Below are positions 1 to 10,428 of a stretch of DNA of 27,749 bases, piece after piece. Where the stretch lies: positions 127,394-155,142 of the forward strand of contig BFEA01000322.1 of assembly GCA_003427395.1 (NCBI GenBank). Direction: 5' to 3'. Position 1 is the stretch's first letter, and every line of letters begins with the position of its first letter. The notes beneath the pieces were generated by a model. That model was not told the DNA's origin. It did not search any database and saw only the letters and a list, made by a program, of their open reading frames with translations. The translations under genes and the position numbers were made by a program. The DNA is from Chara braunii (taxonomy: Eukaryota > Streptophyta > Charophyceae > Charales > Characeae).

Positions 1-17
1 GGGGGGGGGGGGGGGGG
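1..17. repeat. Poly-G tract at the window start
   Basis: Seventeen consecutive G residues open the window. A pure homopolymer at the extreme edge is typical of a scaffold end or a low-quality read tail, so it may not be real genomic sequence. Confidence 0.8.
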
Positions 18-675
18 AAGGGGACGGGAGGGCTCAGTCGTAAAAGTGCATTGTCCGATTGGACGAAATTCATCAATTAAGGCGTCAACAGATTCTCATA
101 AAAGATCGTATTCTTTTCTCATTCATGGTGCAAAATTAAGATCCCCAACAAACACCACGTTTTATCAACAATGATCGAGTCACGCGAGTCCTCAATCGAA
201 TGCTTTACATTGCTCCGATCGACGCATGCATGCGTCGAGACGGATGGGCATCCCATCAACAGGCAGACACCTTCATTCCAAACACAGCACCATCACATTT
301 TCAATACAATTCATCACATTTCCATCACATTTCCAACACAATTCATCACATTTCCATCACAAATCGATTTTGATATGCAACATGAAGTCCTGTGTTCAGT
401 TGTTCAACAACTGTTTACCAACACACAGTTCAATGTGTCCTACGCAGTTCAACACATTATAAACAGATTACAAACTGTTTACCAACACTTTGTTCAACTG
501 TTTGTCCTATCACTTCATGTGCACGACATAATTCGCAAACGTTGGTTTCCTTGACTTCCAGTTGACCACGGTGCATGTGCCACGAAAAACAGATTATAAA
601 CAGTTTATTAACAGATGACAGAGATCAAGGACCCGTGATAAACGCAAGAAAAAAACAGGTACAAGTTTTCTGTTG
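18..675. other. Non-coding stretch left of the 5-kb repeat
   Basis: No convincing gene is visible. The stretch is AT-leaning and has short internal duplications. A 24-nt block beginning ACAATTCATCAC occurs at 306-329 and 338-361 (period 32), and CTGTTTACCAACAC recurs near 411 and 475. The reading frames here are short and low in complexity. The sequence does not match what precedes the right-hand 5-kb repeat, so homology between the two flanks stops at about 676. Confidence 0.6.
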
Positions 676-2715
676 AACAAAGGTAGCATTTCGACGCAGC
701 AACAGTCGTTGTAGCCAGCAGCAACAACTTGTGCCCCAATGTCGTAACAGCCACATGCACAGCCAAAGCGGAGTGTGCAGCATTTGCAGGGGAAACCCAC
801 CACGTAGCAGTTATGCGCACAACAACTCAGCAAGGTGCTACGTGCACACAACAACAGTGAAAATAGCAGTAGGAGCCTTTGCCGCAGTTGTATTAATGGA
901 ACGGTAGTAGCAACGTCCCGAGGAGACTCAGTAGTAATACCAATATGGTCAGTTCCCCAACTACACGAACTAGCCGCTCGAAGGCACAACTGCTCTTCTC
1001 CTGTCGAACACAGCAGCCAAGAGCCTTAATTAAGCTGAACATAGCCTTTATCGAGGACCAGCGACCTCAGCGTGCTCAGTCAAACACAGTATTGGCAGCA
1101 GTCGGGCCTCACATGCAGCAAGGGACCTTAATCAAGCACAGTTTGAGCCTTACTCGACGAGAACTCGCCCCTCCCTCCTCTGCGAATCAGGAGTTTTGAA
1201 ACGCTGACACTGTGTCCCAGCCCAACAATCATTGCTGTCATACTGCAGCAGCACCTCGAACACCAACAGTCCTATAGTGACGCCAGACCTAGCAGCACAG
1301 GATAAAGAAACTCCCCAGCAGCCGTTTTATTACACCCAGACACAACAATCAAAGGCTTTTACTGCCATAGCCTTTAGCAGCAACTCATAACACCAGCTTC
1401 CATACTTCGTAGTTGACTGGTGAGCAGTAGTCTTATTCATAATCCGTCAGCACCCTCGGTCGTCCTGATAACAATTTCGAAAACTCAACCTCTCACTTGC
1501 AAAAACCGCATGTACCTCGCTCTTGTAGCCCGCTGTCATAGTCCCTCATTAAAGAGTAGCGGTTATCAACCTCAACAACAGTAGTTACTCGATGTAATCA
1601 ACAATTGCACCCCAAATCAGCACATCTGTCACTACATAGTGGGTGGCGGATAGCACCTTCGAACTAAATGATGACGGAGGTCTTAGCGACAGACCGAGAT
1701 AATAACGCATTCCTCCTCACCCATCAAAAGTGCAGAATGAAATTGGATCTGCCCCTAGAAATGGGACAGATACACGAGAAAATTTTCCGCTACTTCGCCT
1801 TGCTGTTCGACTTTCGGCTCACATGCGTCGCCAGTTCGAGGCGAGTCCTATTCTCTCTCTCCCTATATCTCTCTCTCTCTCTCTTTCTCTGTACAAGACA
1901 GGCTAAAGCTCGGAGTAAATCCTCCACTGATGCGTGGGCAGCAGGCCAAGTACTCTGCACTATATCCACCCTCGAGACTGGTTGCAGTCTTCTTGTCTGT
2001 AGTAATACAGAACGACCCTCCCACTCCGCGGCCGGTTTCCCACCAATTTCATAGAACCACATCGGATGATTATTCCGCTAGAAGATGGTCCGATGCATGT
2101 ACGTAAGAGATGGAAAGACACTGCTTCCACCACACCGGCCGACAGGTGAGTATCCTACCCCTTCTCTCCTTCGGCCCCACTCTTCTTTTGCTGCTTTCTC
2201 CTCGGCCCACTCCCTGTCCGTGCTCTCTAAGGCTGCACAATGAGAATGAACCTTCCGCTAAGATGCGAGAAGATACACTGCCTTTTTCCCCGAATCTCCC
2301 CGTAAGTGGCCGCGCAGCCCCTGCCCCTCGTGCCGGCCAAACCGCCCCTCAAATCCAAATTCTGACGTGGTCATCAGATCCGGAGCGCGTCAAGACCCCC
2401 ACTTCAAATTTTTTCTTGCTCAATTCCACGTGGAAACGGGCGAGATAAACCCTTTTTCCCTTCACCATCTCTATCCGCCATAGCCCGACGCACCCACTTT
2501 CTCCCTACCTCCTATCCACTAACTTGTTATTAAAACTAGCACTACCCTCTAACTCGCTCGGTCTTATAGCCTTGGAGTAACTTCTCTACTCACACGATTC
2601 CATCAGGGATCGAGTGATCCTTCGTTCACTGGCTGCGCCCACTTGTTCCCTGCTATCTCCGTTTTCCCCGAATGCACCTGGCAGCAAATCCGTCCACGTT
2701 CTTCTCTCTCCCTCG

Positions 2716-2741
2716 TTTTTTTTTTTTTTTTTTTTTTTTTT
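2716..2741. repeat. Poly-T tract (26 T)
   Basis: A run of 26 T lies inside the left 5-kb repeat. The matching run in the right copy (24470-24486) is 17 T, so this is an ordinary length-variable homopolymer. Confidence 0.9.
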
Positions 2742-5706
2742 AAGTTTCCCGATCTGTGCTCCGCTTGCCTCAGTCCTTTGCTACTCCCTCTCCCGTACTG
2801 CACCTCGTCTCACCCGTTCTCCTTAGTGCCCAGCGCTTCTCCGCCCTACCGTTGCACAGCGATGCGCTGCCCGGCCAGTCTCTCCGCCTCTCGCTGCCCA
2901 CTTCGGCCTCCGGGCCTTCTGCAGACCTCACACAATGCGATGAAACAGCGCTTCCGCACAGCTTACCGCAGGTACTGCTGAATGGTTGGGCGCTCCTCCT
3001 CAATTTATACTTCAGGGACTCCTTGGTTCGCCCCTTTGCCATCGGCTTTTAGTGCCCTCAGCGCCCCGAGGCACTTGCTGGTCTTCTAGAAGGATTACAA
3101 CTAGGCCTATACCCTATGAGACTACAGATCGAATCCTTGTTGCCTATAACTACACAGGCCGTCGGTTCAAGATCCGGGGTTGGCACAACTACTGTACGCA
3201 GGTAAGCTTAAGATCTAGGGATCAAGCCCCACAGGCTCAAAACGGGTCCGCGGTGAACATGCTTAACCTGTGGCCCGCAGGAATACTGCCTTTCATCTAC
3301 CCTCCCCTTTTTTCTTTTTGTAGCAGGTATCTAGCGTGTCCCGTCATCTTGATTCATTCACAGATTGCGACAGTAAGGAAAGCTCACTAGTACACACAGA
3401 CCTTAAGAGGACAAGGAGGATTTTTATTCTCTCAACCGGAAGCCGCTGCCAACCACTATGTCCATGAGTGTGCCCGACCTCTCATTATGTCATGGGGCAA
3501 GCTCAAAATATCATCATGAGCCCGTGCAACCCTAGCCAATTCCAACCCGTGTTAGCAGTATTGCTATATTCATCTGTCCGTCGCTAGGTTCGAACTACAG
3601 TCTTTATCTTCAGTCTGTATTTTCAGTCTATATTTTCAGTGGGCTGCGGCCCTACCAACCGCATTAGGCCAGTCTATGCTCGACCCGGTTACCTACTCAG
3701 TTGATCCCATTGGGATCAAAACTCAGCGTCACACTCCTATCCCAACCAGCGTAGCTATTTAGCAGGCCTGCCACCTTCAACCCCATTTGCTTATCAATTC
3801 TATTGATATTCAAACTCAGGCTGGCGCCTCAGTGGTTCATGAGCATGCCGGCTGAGGCCAGCTGCTGATTTGCTCATGGGCATTCTCAGTCCGCCGCCCT
3901 ATTGGGGATTAAACTCAACTGTGACTTCCCAAGAGCACTAGCCCGGCCAATCAGCAAGGAGGACTGAACCATCTCCTCAGGCCCCACATGCCGTCTAGTC
4001 TTTTCCTACTTGGCACCCTTCTTATTGGGTATAAAGATCTGAAAAACACAACTTGTGAATGGAAGGCTTGTGAATAGAACCCCCCCCCCCTTGGTTTCCT
4101 GAGTTTTACCATTTGCGGGTCTGCATAAGCATGGGTTGGGTCGCATTGCTCAGCTGCACCTTTTTCCGATGGGACGAAGCCCTGCCCTTCTGCAGCAGTG
4201 AAGGTTTGATATTTTGCTGGTCCCACGGCGCCATCTACAAATGGTCAAAAAGTTGGTGACAGCGAAATCCCTTGTCCCGCGGCCACACAAGCTGCCTACA
4301 AAAGGCGCAGAAATGGTACATTTAGGACTTCAACAACTCTGTATGACCCGTCTCGTGCCTCACGGGCACCGTCGGGCAAGCCTTCACTCAAAATTATCTC
4401 AGCAGGTCACGAGAGGCGGACTGCGCACCTGCTGCTGTGTCGTTCCAATTTTAACGGATGTCCCGAAGGACTCCGGCCGGGTTAATGCCCCGTAGTGACT
4501 CCGAAGGCCACACGCCCCATTTTTCTTCGCTACCTTCGCGTGGACTTGGCCTCTTCTTGAGGCCATGTTCAGGCGGGCGCGTCTGACATACATGGCCAGC
4601 TTTAACAGCTTGTGCCCCGACTCCTCCTTTGTCCCCTCAGCTACCGTCCCCCTCGGCAGTAGCGGACCCATAGTCCGCTGCTCGGGGATATACCGTTGGT
4701 ACCGCCCCCTACGGGTGGACCCTGCCAGCTCTCTTTTTGTCGCCCCAATCCCCCCAGATGCCCCGAAGGATTCTCCCCAGCGGCAGGTACCCCACGGTGT
4801 TTCCGAAGGCCGCCCGACAATTCATAAATAGTTGGTTCTACTCACCAAGTCCCACCATCTGAACTCGGCCATAGGTCCGTATTCCAACAGTTCATCGGTA
4901 TACGTACTGAGCCGGGCCTTTAAGTGTCAGCCACATCTACGGCACCGTGGCACAGCCCCGGAAACAGTTGGCAATTGCACTGCAGGCAATCCTGTGACCA
5001 CAACATACCCCCTGCGCAATTTCGCGCCCACCTATGGGTGTGAGATAAATGATAATAGCAAAAAAACTTCGAAATAAATAATATACATATAAGAACCGCA
5101 AAGCATGCGGTAATTAGGCGAAAGTTGTGGTCCCCGTGATAGCAAAACGCGAGGGGGATAGTCCTACCGGCCCATAGACCCCTCAAGCTTTTCCGTCGCG
5201 CTCCTCCACTCCCTTGTCGCACGCCGTTGGCCTCGATCCCTGCGTCTGCTGTGTACCAGTCCAGTGTTGTAACCTATAGGGCTAAGCCCAAGCCTGGTAT
5301 TAGTAGGCCTGACACGCCTTATAGAGAGGTAGCGCACGGCCCTTGGGGCCAAGGAAACGCCCTATACCACTTTCCCTGCCCATACTTGCACAAGGGACTA
5401 CCCAAAAACTCACGTCGGCCTACCGGTCTCGCCGCGGCTACCCGTCCTTAGCCAAATCCATCAGGTCCCATTATAGGCTAACCAGTTCAATCAAAACAAA
5501 AATGACATATGCTGACCAAAATCCACGCCACGTCTGCAAGTGTAACCAAAAGAAGGGAAAATCACGAGCGCCTCAAACTTGCGCGCCCACGTACTCTTTA
5601 CTCTGGTCAACCACCTAGTCAACATAAATTATAGACGCGGCCGTGCCTAGCATGGCATACTTACGCTTTAAGCCAAACTGTTTTTCCATTGTTTGCAAAG
5701 ACCAGG

Positions 5707-5732
5707 GCGGATACCCTTGTAAGGGTATTCGC
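5707..5732. repeat. 12-bp palindrome at the end of the left 5-kb repeat
   Basis: GCGGATACCCTT (5707-5718) pairs with AAGGGTATTCGC (5721-5732), with one G-T pair and a 2-nt spacer. Homology between the two 5-kb copies stops 7 nt beyond it. The identical palindrome is at 27503-27528, so it belongs to the repeat terminus. Confidence 0.85.
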
Positions 5733-5896
5733 ACCGACAGCTTACCGGACCATATTAAGCGACGTCCTCGTCGCTTCGCAGGATCAAAAGCTATCAATTC
5801 AATCACAATCCTAAAATGTTGACGAGCAGGGTACCAATCCGATCTGCCGACAGACCCAGGGTCGAGGCCTCCAATAATCCATGCCAAACACAACTT

Positions 5897-5976
5897 TATG
5901 CTGCCAGGATTCTAACCTGGGTCTCCGTCGCCCTGACACTCGGACGTCGGGATACTCCTCACTTTACTACAGCATA
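5897..5976 (-). tRNA. tRNA-like sequence, probably degenerate
   Basis: On the minus strand a perfect 7-bp acceptor stem (TATGCTG with CAGCATA) encloses a D-arm-like segment and a perfect T-arm (CCAGG, 7-nt loop TTAGAAT, CCTGG). The loop has A where the usual TTCGAAT has C. The D-arm segment resembles tRNA-Asp. The anticodon arm is poor: a 5-bp stem with a bulged A, an 8-nt loop and about 11 nt before the T-arm. I cannot assign an anticodon. It may be a decayed tRNA gene, a tRNA-derived SINE head or a tRNA mimic. Confidence 0.45.
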
Positions 5977-7402
5977 AGTTTCATTGGATCTTTCACTGTC
6001 CTCTCCCCTGTGTCCTAGACAATCGTCGGCTTCTCGTTGTATGCCCCTAGCCCTTTCCCTTGAAACGAAGTCGTGACTAGGGGCGCGGACCCTAACCGAG
6101 ATCTTCGAAGGCATTCTCTCACCTTCCTCTCAAAAATCTTCACATTAAGACACGTAGTCGTACCACATAGACTCTCACATAAGCTCTCCTGCAGTCTAGT
6201 ACAGGAAGACCAGGTCTCCATCTTGTCCCACCATAGTCTGGGTGATCATTCTAGATCTACGGCCCACCGCATTGTTATTTCAGTGGTAGTGCCTTGGGTT
6301 GCGCCACGATAGGCTGTTCCTGATAAGCATTCAATCAGGACTTCCTCAAAAGACTCGTATGACTCGACTCTTATCCAACGCCTCTCTGCAGGAGTAAAAC
6401 CCTCCTAGGCGTTCACGCCCCTTTAAGTCTTTACTCCCTTGGCCAGACGCAGACCCTCTGCTCAGGTTGTGCCAAACAGCGGCCAACACTAAGGGTTGCG
6501 CCTTAGTGATGCTAGTTATACCCCTTGCTGGGTCTCTTATAAATGTCCAAAATTAGCACAAGCGACCGGACGGTGTGTCGCAACAATACAGGCTTACTGT
6601 GGGACTACGCATAGACCTGTCGCACATAAAGGTATTTACCAGTCCCTCTGTGGGACAACACAGAGGAAGCATGGCAACCTCTCCACAATCTCAAAACAAA
6701 ATCACTGCCTGGTTCACAAGGCCGTGGCCTCCCAGCTTGATCAGATCAAGAAAGTCACACATCTTGATGACATCTCTTAAAACACATAATTTGCGACATC
6801 CAAGAATTCCACAAATAGTCAAGCAAAATCTGGTCCCTCTCGTCAGTTTCTTATTACTCACAGTCAACCTTTCACTTATCAATGTATTTAACCACCTTAT
6901 TGATAGAGGAGGTCTTACCTTAATAGGTGTCTCAGTCATCCCTCTCTCACTAGGATGAACTCTCTCGCGACCTTTTCTCTAATGCATCTTCCCTCTCTGA
7001 AGATGCGTTTTCCAAATAGATAATGGACAACCTTTCCATTCACAGGTGTCCCACTCATCATATACACCATATAAAAAGACCAACTTGTGGGTCTTTTGCA
7101 CAACTCAATGATTGAATACTCACCATACGAATGTTCAGGATCCTCACATCCTTTTACAAAACAGACTGCGCTTCCTTGCCTTATACTCGGCCCTCTCATC
7201 CACCCATGGGCAGGTCACGCGAGTATACCGGCGAGTAGACAGTTCATATGCATCCAAATTCACAAGGTACCAGATACATCAAGTATTTTCTCACACATAT
7301 TTCACACCAAACCATCATCCATCAAACCAGGACCACACAAGAAAGTGTGAGAGTGATCATCATATACAACAAGTAGTTCCCAAAAAATGTCTCGATATAA
7401 TG

Positions 7403-7520
7403 TACACTCAGCGATAAAATGTCCCACATGAAATGCCTCCCACATACACTCAGGGATAAAATGTCCCACATAAAATGCCTGCCACATACACTCAGGGATA
7501 AAATGTCTCACACACAAATG
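7403..7520. repeat. 42-bp minisatellite, about 2.8 copies
   Basis: TACACTCAG recurs at 7403, 7445 and 7487, each followed by GGATAAAATGTCCCACAT-type sequence (GCGATAAAATG in the first unit). The period is 42 bp, and the last unit is truncated and diverged. The period is a multiple of three, so it makes an apparent repeat peptide, but there is no sign that this is a gene. Confidence 0.85.
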
Positions 7521-7944
7521 TCCCGAGATCGTAACCCACTCAACTCACTCAAAACCACACTCACACTGATGTCGTCCTCAAAGTACAAGTTGAGTCTGTC
7601 TCTCAAAGATCAGGGCGTAGGCCACCTAAGTATGTACAGGCCTCATCTACCATGTCCCGGTCCTCAAGATGGCAGACTCAACAAAACCCAACTCAAACTT
7701 CCTGACAAAAGCAAACAACACTTAGGTCTACAGAATGTCATCCAATTTTAACACTAATCCTATACGCAACATGTCAACCATATAGGAAAACTCAGTCCTG
7801 GTCGCTCATCTCCTCCTGGTTTTGCCTATATAGTTGAGCCCTACCCCAATCTGCAGATCTCTCTACTCTCTTGCCCTGTCTATCATACATCCTGCCTCCT
7901 TCCTCTGTTACCTTCCCTTCAGCCTTGTCCTTCAGGAACTTAGG

Positions 7945-7986
7945 ACACTGCAAGGCTCGATGCCCCTCCTTTGTACAGAAGAAACA
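7945..7986 (-). other. CCHC zinc knuckle of the second Gag-like frame
   Basis: CFFCTKEGHRALQC fits CX2CX4HX4C and follows a basic stretch (RGKKRSRKW). It lies after the last in-frame stop of the frame, so it is easy to miss when only stop-to-stop segments are examined. Confidence 0.9.
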
Positions 7987-9514
7987 GGACGTATCGAACC
8001 ACTTCCTGGACCTCTTCTTTCCTCTTTGAGACCCTGGCGACGATGGTGCTTCGCTAGCCTCCCTGCTCAGCCCATGGCTCTAAGGCATATCCAAAGGTTC
8101 CTCTCCTGTCTCCATCTCCTGGGTACTCGGCCCTGGTCGATCCTCAATCCTCCCTGGCCCATACTCAGGTGTGCCCAACCTCTGGAGCCCGCCCTCGATG
8201 ACACCCTCCATCTCAATCCCCATCTCTCTCTTGAGAGGCTCCTCTATCCTCTGCTCAGGCGAAAACAAACTCGCCTCCTCCTGCATCGAATGCACTACCT
8301 CAATGAGCACGTTCATAGATCCCTCTGCTGAGCCCTGAGCTGGCTCACTGCTCGATGGTGGTAGCCCCTCCTCAACTGCCAAAGGTATGACTGGGTCCTC
8401 CGCTGCTATAGGTAGCGTCGCGAGCTTAGTAGGGGCTCTGAACTCGAAGGCCTCTCTCTCTGCCTCCCTCTGAGCTCTCGCCTCCTCCGGCTCCAGAATG
8501 ACTCTCCCCATATGTGGCTCCTGGCGAGTCTCTACTGTCGATGGCTGTCATGGCAAACCATGTCCTGGCCGCCTCTGCTCTCCCTGTCGGCTGCTCTCTG
8601 GCTCGTCCACCTCTCCCTGAGATCGCTGCCTCAGGCTCTCGATGATAGCTGCCTGACTGGCCACCAATGCCCTGAGTTATTGGATTTCCACCTCCATAGC
8701 CTCCAGGCGTACCCCATGGCCTGCTTCCCTTATCTCCTTTCCTGCCAGATCGCTCTCCAATAGCAAGTGTCGGTCAAAAGTTGCCTTGGTCAGGAACTTG
8801 ATTTTGCGATCCAACCTTTCTTCTGCCTTCATTGCCACCCCAAGTTCGGCTCTGACTGGCGAAGGAAGCTCCTCTCCTCTCTGCTCCCAAAATTCCCTCC
8901 ACATCTCAGGGATTTCCGGAGCCCTAGCTGGCGCGCTGGGTGGTTGACCGGGGAGTACTCCTGCTGCCTCCGATCTCTGCCTCTCCTGCTGCTGCTCCGG
9001 AAGCTCCCCCGCTGCCTTCAACCTCTGCCTCTCTTGCCATATCTCGTCTATCCTTCTGGTTCTTCTCGCCCTCTTTTCCTCTGTTGTCTCTCCAGCTGGC
9101 GCCCTTTCCCTCGTGCGGAGGTCAACCCTCTTCGGGATCTCTGCCTCCATCTCCTTTTCGGGCTGGCACGGCTTCTGGCGCGGCTCTGCAGGTGTTGGCT
9201 CTTCCAGGTCTGGGTGCTCCAGGGCATGAGCTGCTAGGTGTCTGTCAATCAGGGTCAAGGCTTCTCTCCTTACAACTGCCCTCTCACTCCTCCTTTCTGC
9301 TCTCTCTTCTAGCGAAGAAGCCTTTTCTGATGAAGGTAATGGGGCCTCTTCTCTCCACAATCTCTCCCCTGCCTGGCGAGTGCTCCCTGGTGCATCCCCG
9401 AGTTTCAAACCCACTGCTGGCGTCTGAGGGGGCGTGTCCTCTCCAACCTCTATCACCTCCTTCCCTGCACGCCTCTCCTCATTGCCCAACCCTCTCTCTC
9501 GCTGAGTGTCCTGG

Positions 9515-9575
9515 ACCTCCTCCTGTGGCACCTCCTCTCGTGGCACCTCCTCTCGAGGTACCTCCTCTGCCTGCT
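9515..9575 (-). repeat. 15-nt coding repeats (EEVPR-like)
   Basis: Within the second Gag-like frame a 15-nt unit encoding Glu-Glu-Val-Pro-Arg/Gln is repeated three to four times. It lies in the highly charged central linker and probably reflects slippage in low-complexity coding sequence. Confidence 0.7.
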
Positions 9576-10428
9576 CTCCACGCTCCTCACCCCGAGGCGA
9601 TGCTCTCCACTGAGAGATATCCAAATGCGCCTCTAACTCCCTCAAAGGCTCCTCAGACGCTGGCGGCTCCTCCTGTGTGTGTGCTGGCGACCTCCTCAAT
9701 CCACCCTCGGCAAACCGATGGAACTCCACTGGTCCCAACCCACACTCAGGGTATGCGCCTCACTCCTCGGTCTCTGGCTCTGGTTCCTCCTCTCTCCTAG
9801 CTAGGGCCTTTCGCCCTCCTCGAGATGGTCTCGCCTCCCTTGGCTCAGGGTCCCTCTGCCTCTGACTCCTCTGACGCCTCTCAACTCTGGGCTGAGGGGG
9901 CTCTGGCAGTCGAAAGGCCTCTCCCAAATGTGCTCTGCAACTCTCCCAGTTCCGGGCCATGCTTCTGACTTGGCTAGCTAGTGGCCTTTCCGCCTTCCTG
10001 GTCCAGAGTGGTAGCGTCTGCATCCAATCATCTCTCGGTATACCCTGCCCCTGCATGAACCACTCAAACGCGGGGATGAAGTCCGACGCATTTCCAATCT
10101 CCAGGCAGATCGGTCTGCCATCAGGTCCCACAGGCGAGGGTCGCAGCTCCTGCATCCTCCACTCCACCTCTGATCTCGTTGTCGCCTCTCTACGCATCCG
10201 CGCGACGGGCTCCTCGAACCTGCCTGCTCCCCTCAGCCTCTCAATCGCCTGGGCCACGGTCCAGCCCATACACCTCGCATGATCCCAAAAGTTGTCCAAA
10301 AATAGCTCGATGTCCCCATCATCGAACACCGGATTACTCTCTCGATGGCGAGGCCCATGCCGCTCATATCCTCCTGATGCTCCCAACGGCCTCTGAGGCG
10401 GCCGTGTCCCCTTCCCTCCTCTTGGCAT

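Larger units (their letters stand above)
676..5739. repeat. 5-kb direct repeat, left copy
   Basis: This block is repeated in the same orientation at 22344-27535. Homology begins at AACAAAGGTAGC and ends at GCACCGACA in both copies, after which the flanks diverge. A 60-base sample (1021-1080 against 22691-22750) differs at 3 positions, so identity is about 95%, with additional indels. No long conserved reading frame runs through it. It holds a CT-rich microsatellite near 1855-1890, a poly-T tract at 2716-2741, a poly-C tract near 4081 and splice-site-like motifs. On the minus strand the block begins TGTCGG, which is compatible with an LTR start. It could be the 5-prime part of a very long LTR, a segmental duplication, or another repeat family. 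Confidence 0.9.
5740..7791. other. Hairpin-rich non-coding region
   Basis: No supported protein gene is present. The stretch lies downstream of the element's last reading frame, where a 3-prime LTR would be expected, but I find neither a recognisable LTR nor a polypurine tract. It has seven strong hairpins: 5757-5776 (AAGCGACG arms), 6318-6340 (TCCTGAT arms), 6377-6413 (outer AACGCCT, inner AGGAG), 6487-6508 (CACTAAGG arms), 6645-6666 (CCTCTGTG arms), 6984-7006 (GCATCTTC arms) and 7074-7097 (AAAAGACC arms). It also holds a tRNA-like sequence and a 42-bp minisatellite. Confidence 0.7.
7792..10428 (-). pseudogene. Second Gag-like protein with C-terminal CCHC knuckle (env position)
   Basis: One uninterrupted frame of 878 codons runs from ATG 10428-10426 to TGA 7794-7792. 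It is broken only by in-frame stops at codons 223 (TGA 9762-9760), 584 (TAA 8679-8677), 627 (TGA 8550-8548) and 783 (TAG 8082-8080). I see no frameshift. Codons ~27-150 look capsid-like: DDGDIELFLDNFWDHA, then a segment around LPLWTRKAERPLA and RNWESCRAHL that fits the hydrophobic and Trp spacing of retrotransposon capsids. The middle is very rich in Glu, Arg and Pro, with EEVPR-type 5-residue repeats near 9520-9570. Codons 815-828 (7986-7945) form CFFC-TKEG-H-RALQ-C, a CX2CX4HX4C knuckle. Gag 1 has a different capsid and a different knuckle. It may be an accessory nucleocapsid protein, or the captured gag of another element. Confidence 0.75.

Noticed and set aside
594-989. Cys/Leu-rich minus-strand frame, partly kept in the right repeat
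   Set aside because: Conservation reflects the DNA repeat itself; the frame arises from GCAACAAC-like low complexity and its ends differ between copies.
3585-3930. GGTTCGAAC and three GGGAT(T)CAAACTC-like motifs resembling tRNA B boxes, about 95 bp apart
   Set aside because: No acceptor or D-arm pairing could be found around them, so a tRNA or SINE call is not supported.
3950-4830. Several 80-95-codon frames conserved in both 5-kb copies
   Set aside because: Frames are short, overlap on both strands, and shift between copies because of indels not in multiples of three, so they do not behave as genes.
676-5739. The 5-kb repeats as complete, ordinary LTRs
   Set aside because: The inner edges lack a PBS (right copy, 22343) and a polypurine tract (left copy, 5740), the 676/22344 end lacks CA on the element strand, and no target-site duplication is seen. 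Only the weaker giant-LTR idea is kept as a finding.
8940-9800. Long plus-strand open frame (286 codons), rich in Pro, Ser and Leu
   Set aside because: It is the antisense shadow of the second Gag-like frame; its composition follows from the Glu/Arg-rich coding strand and it has no motif of its own.
7792-10428. Envelope glycoprotein in the post-pol position
   Set aside because: There is no signal peptide from the chosen ATG, no transmembrane segment and no furin-like site; a CCHC knuckle and charged linker indicate a nucleocapsid-type protein.
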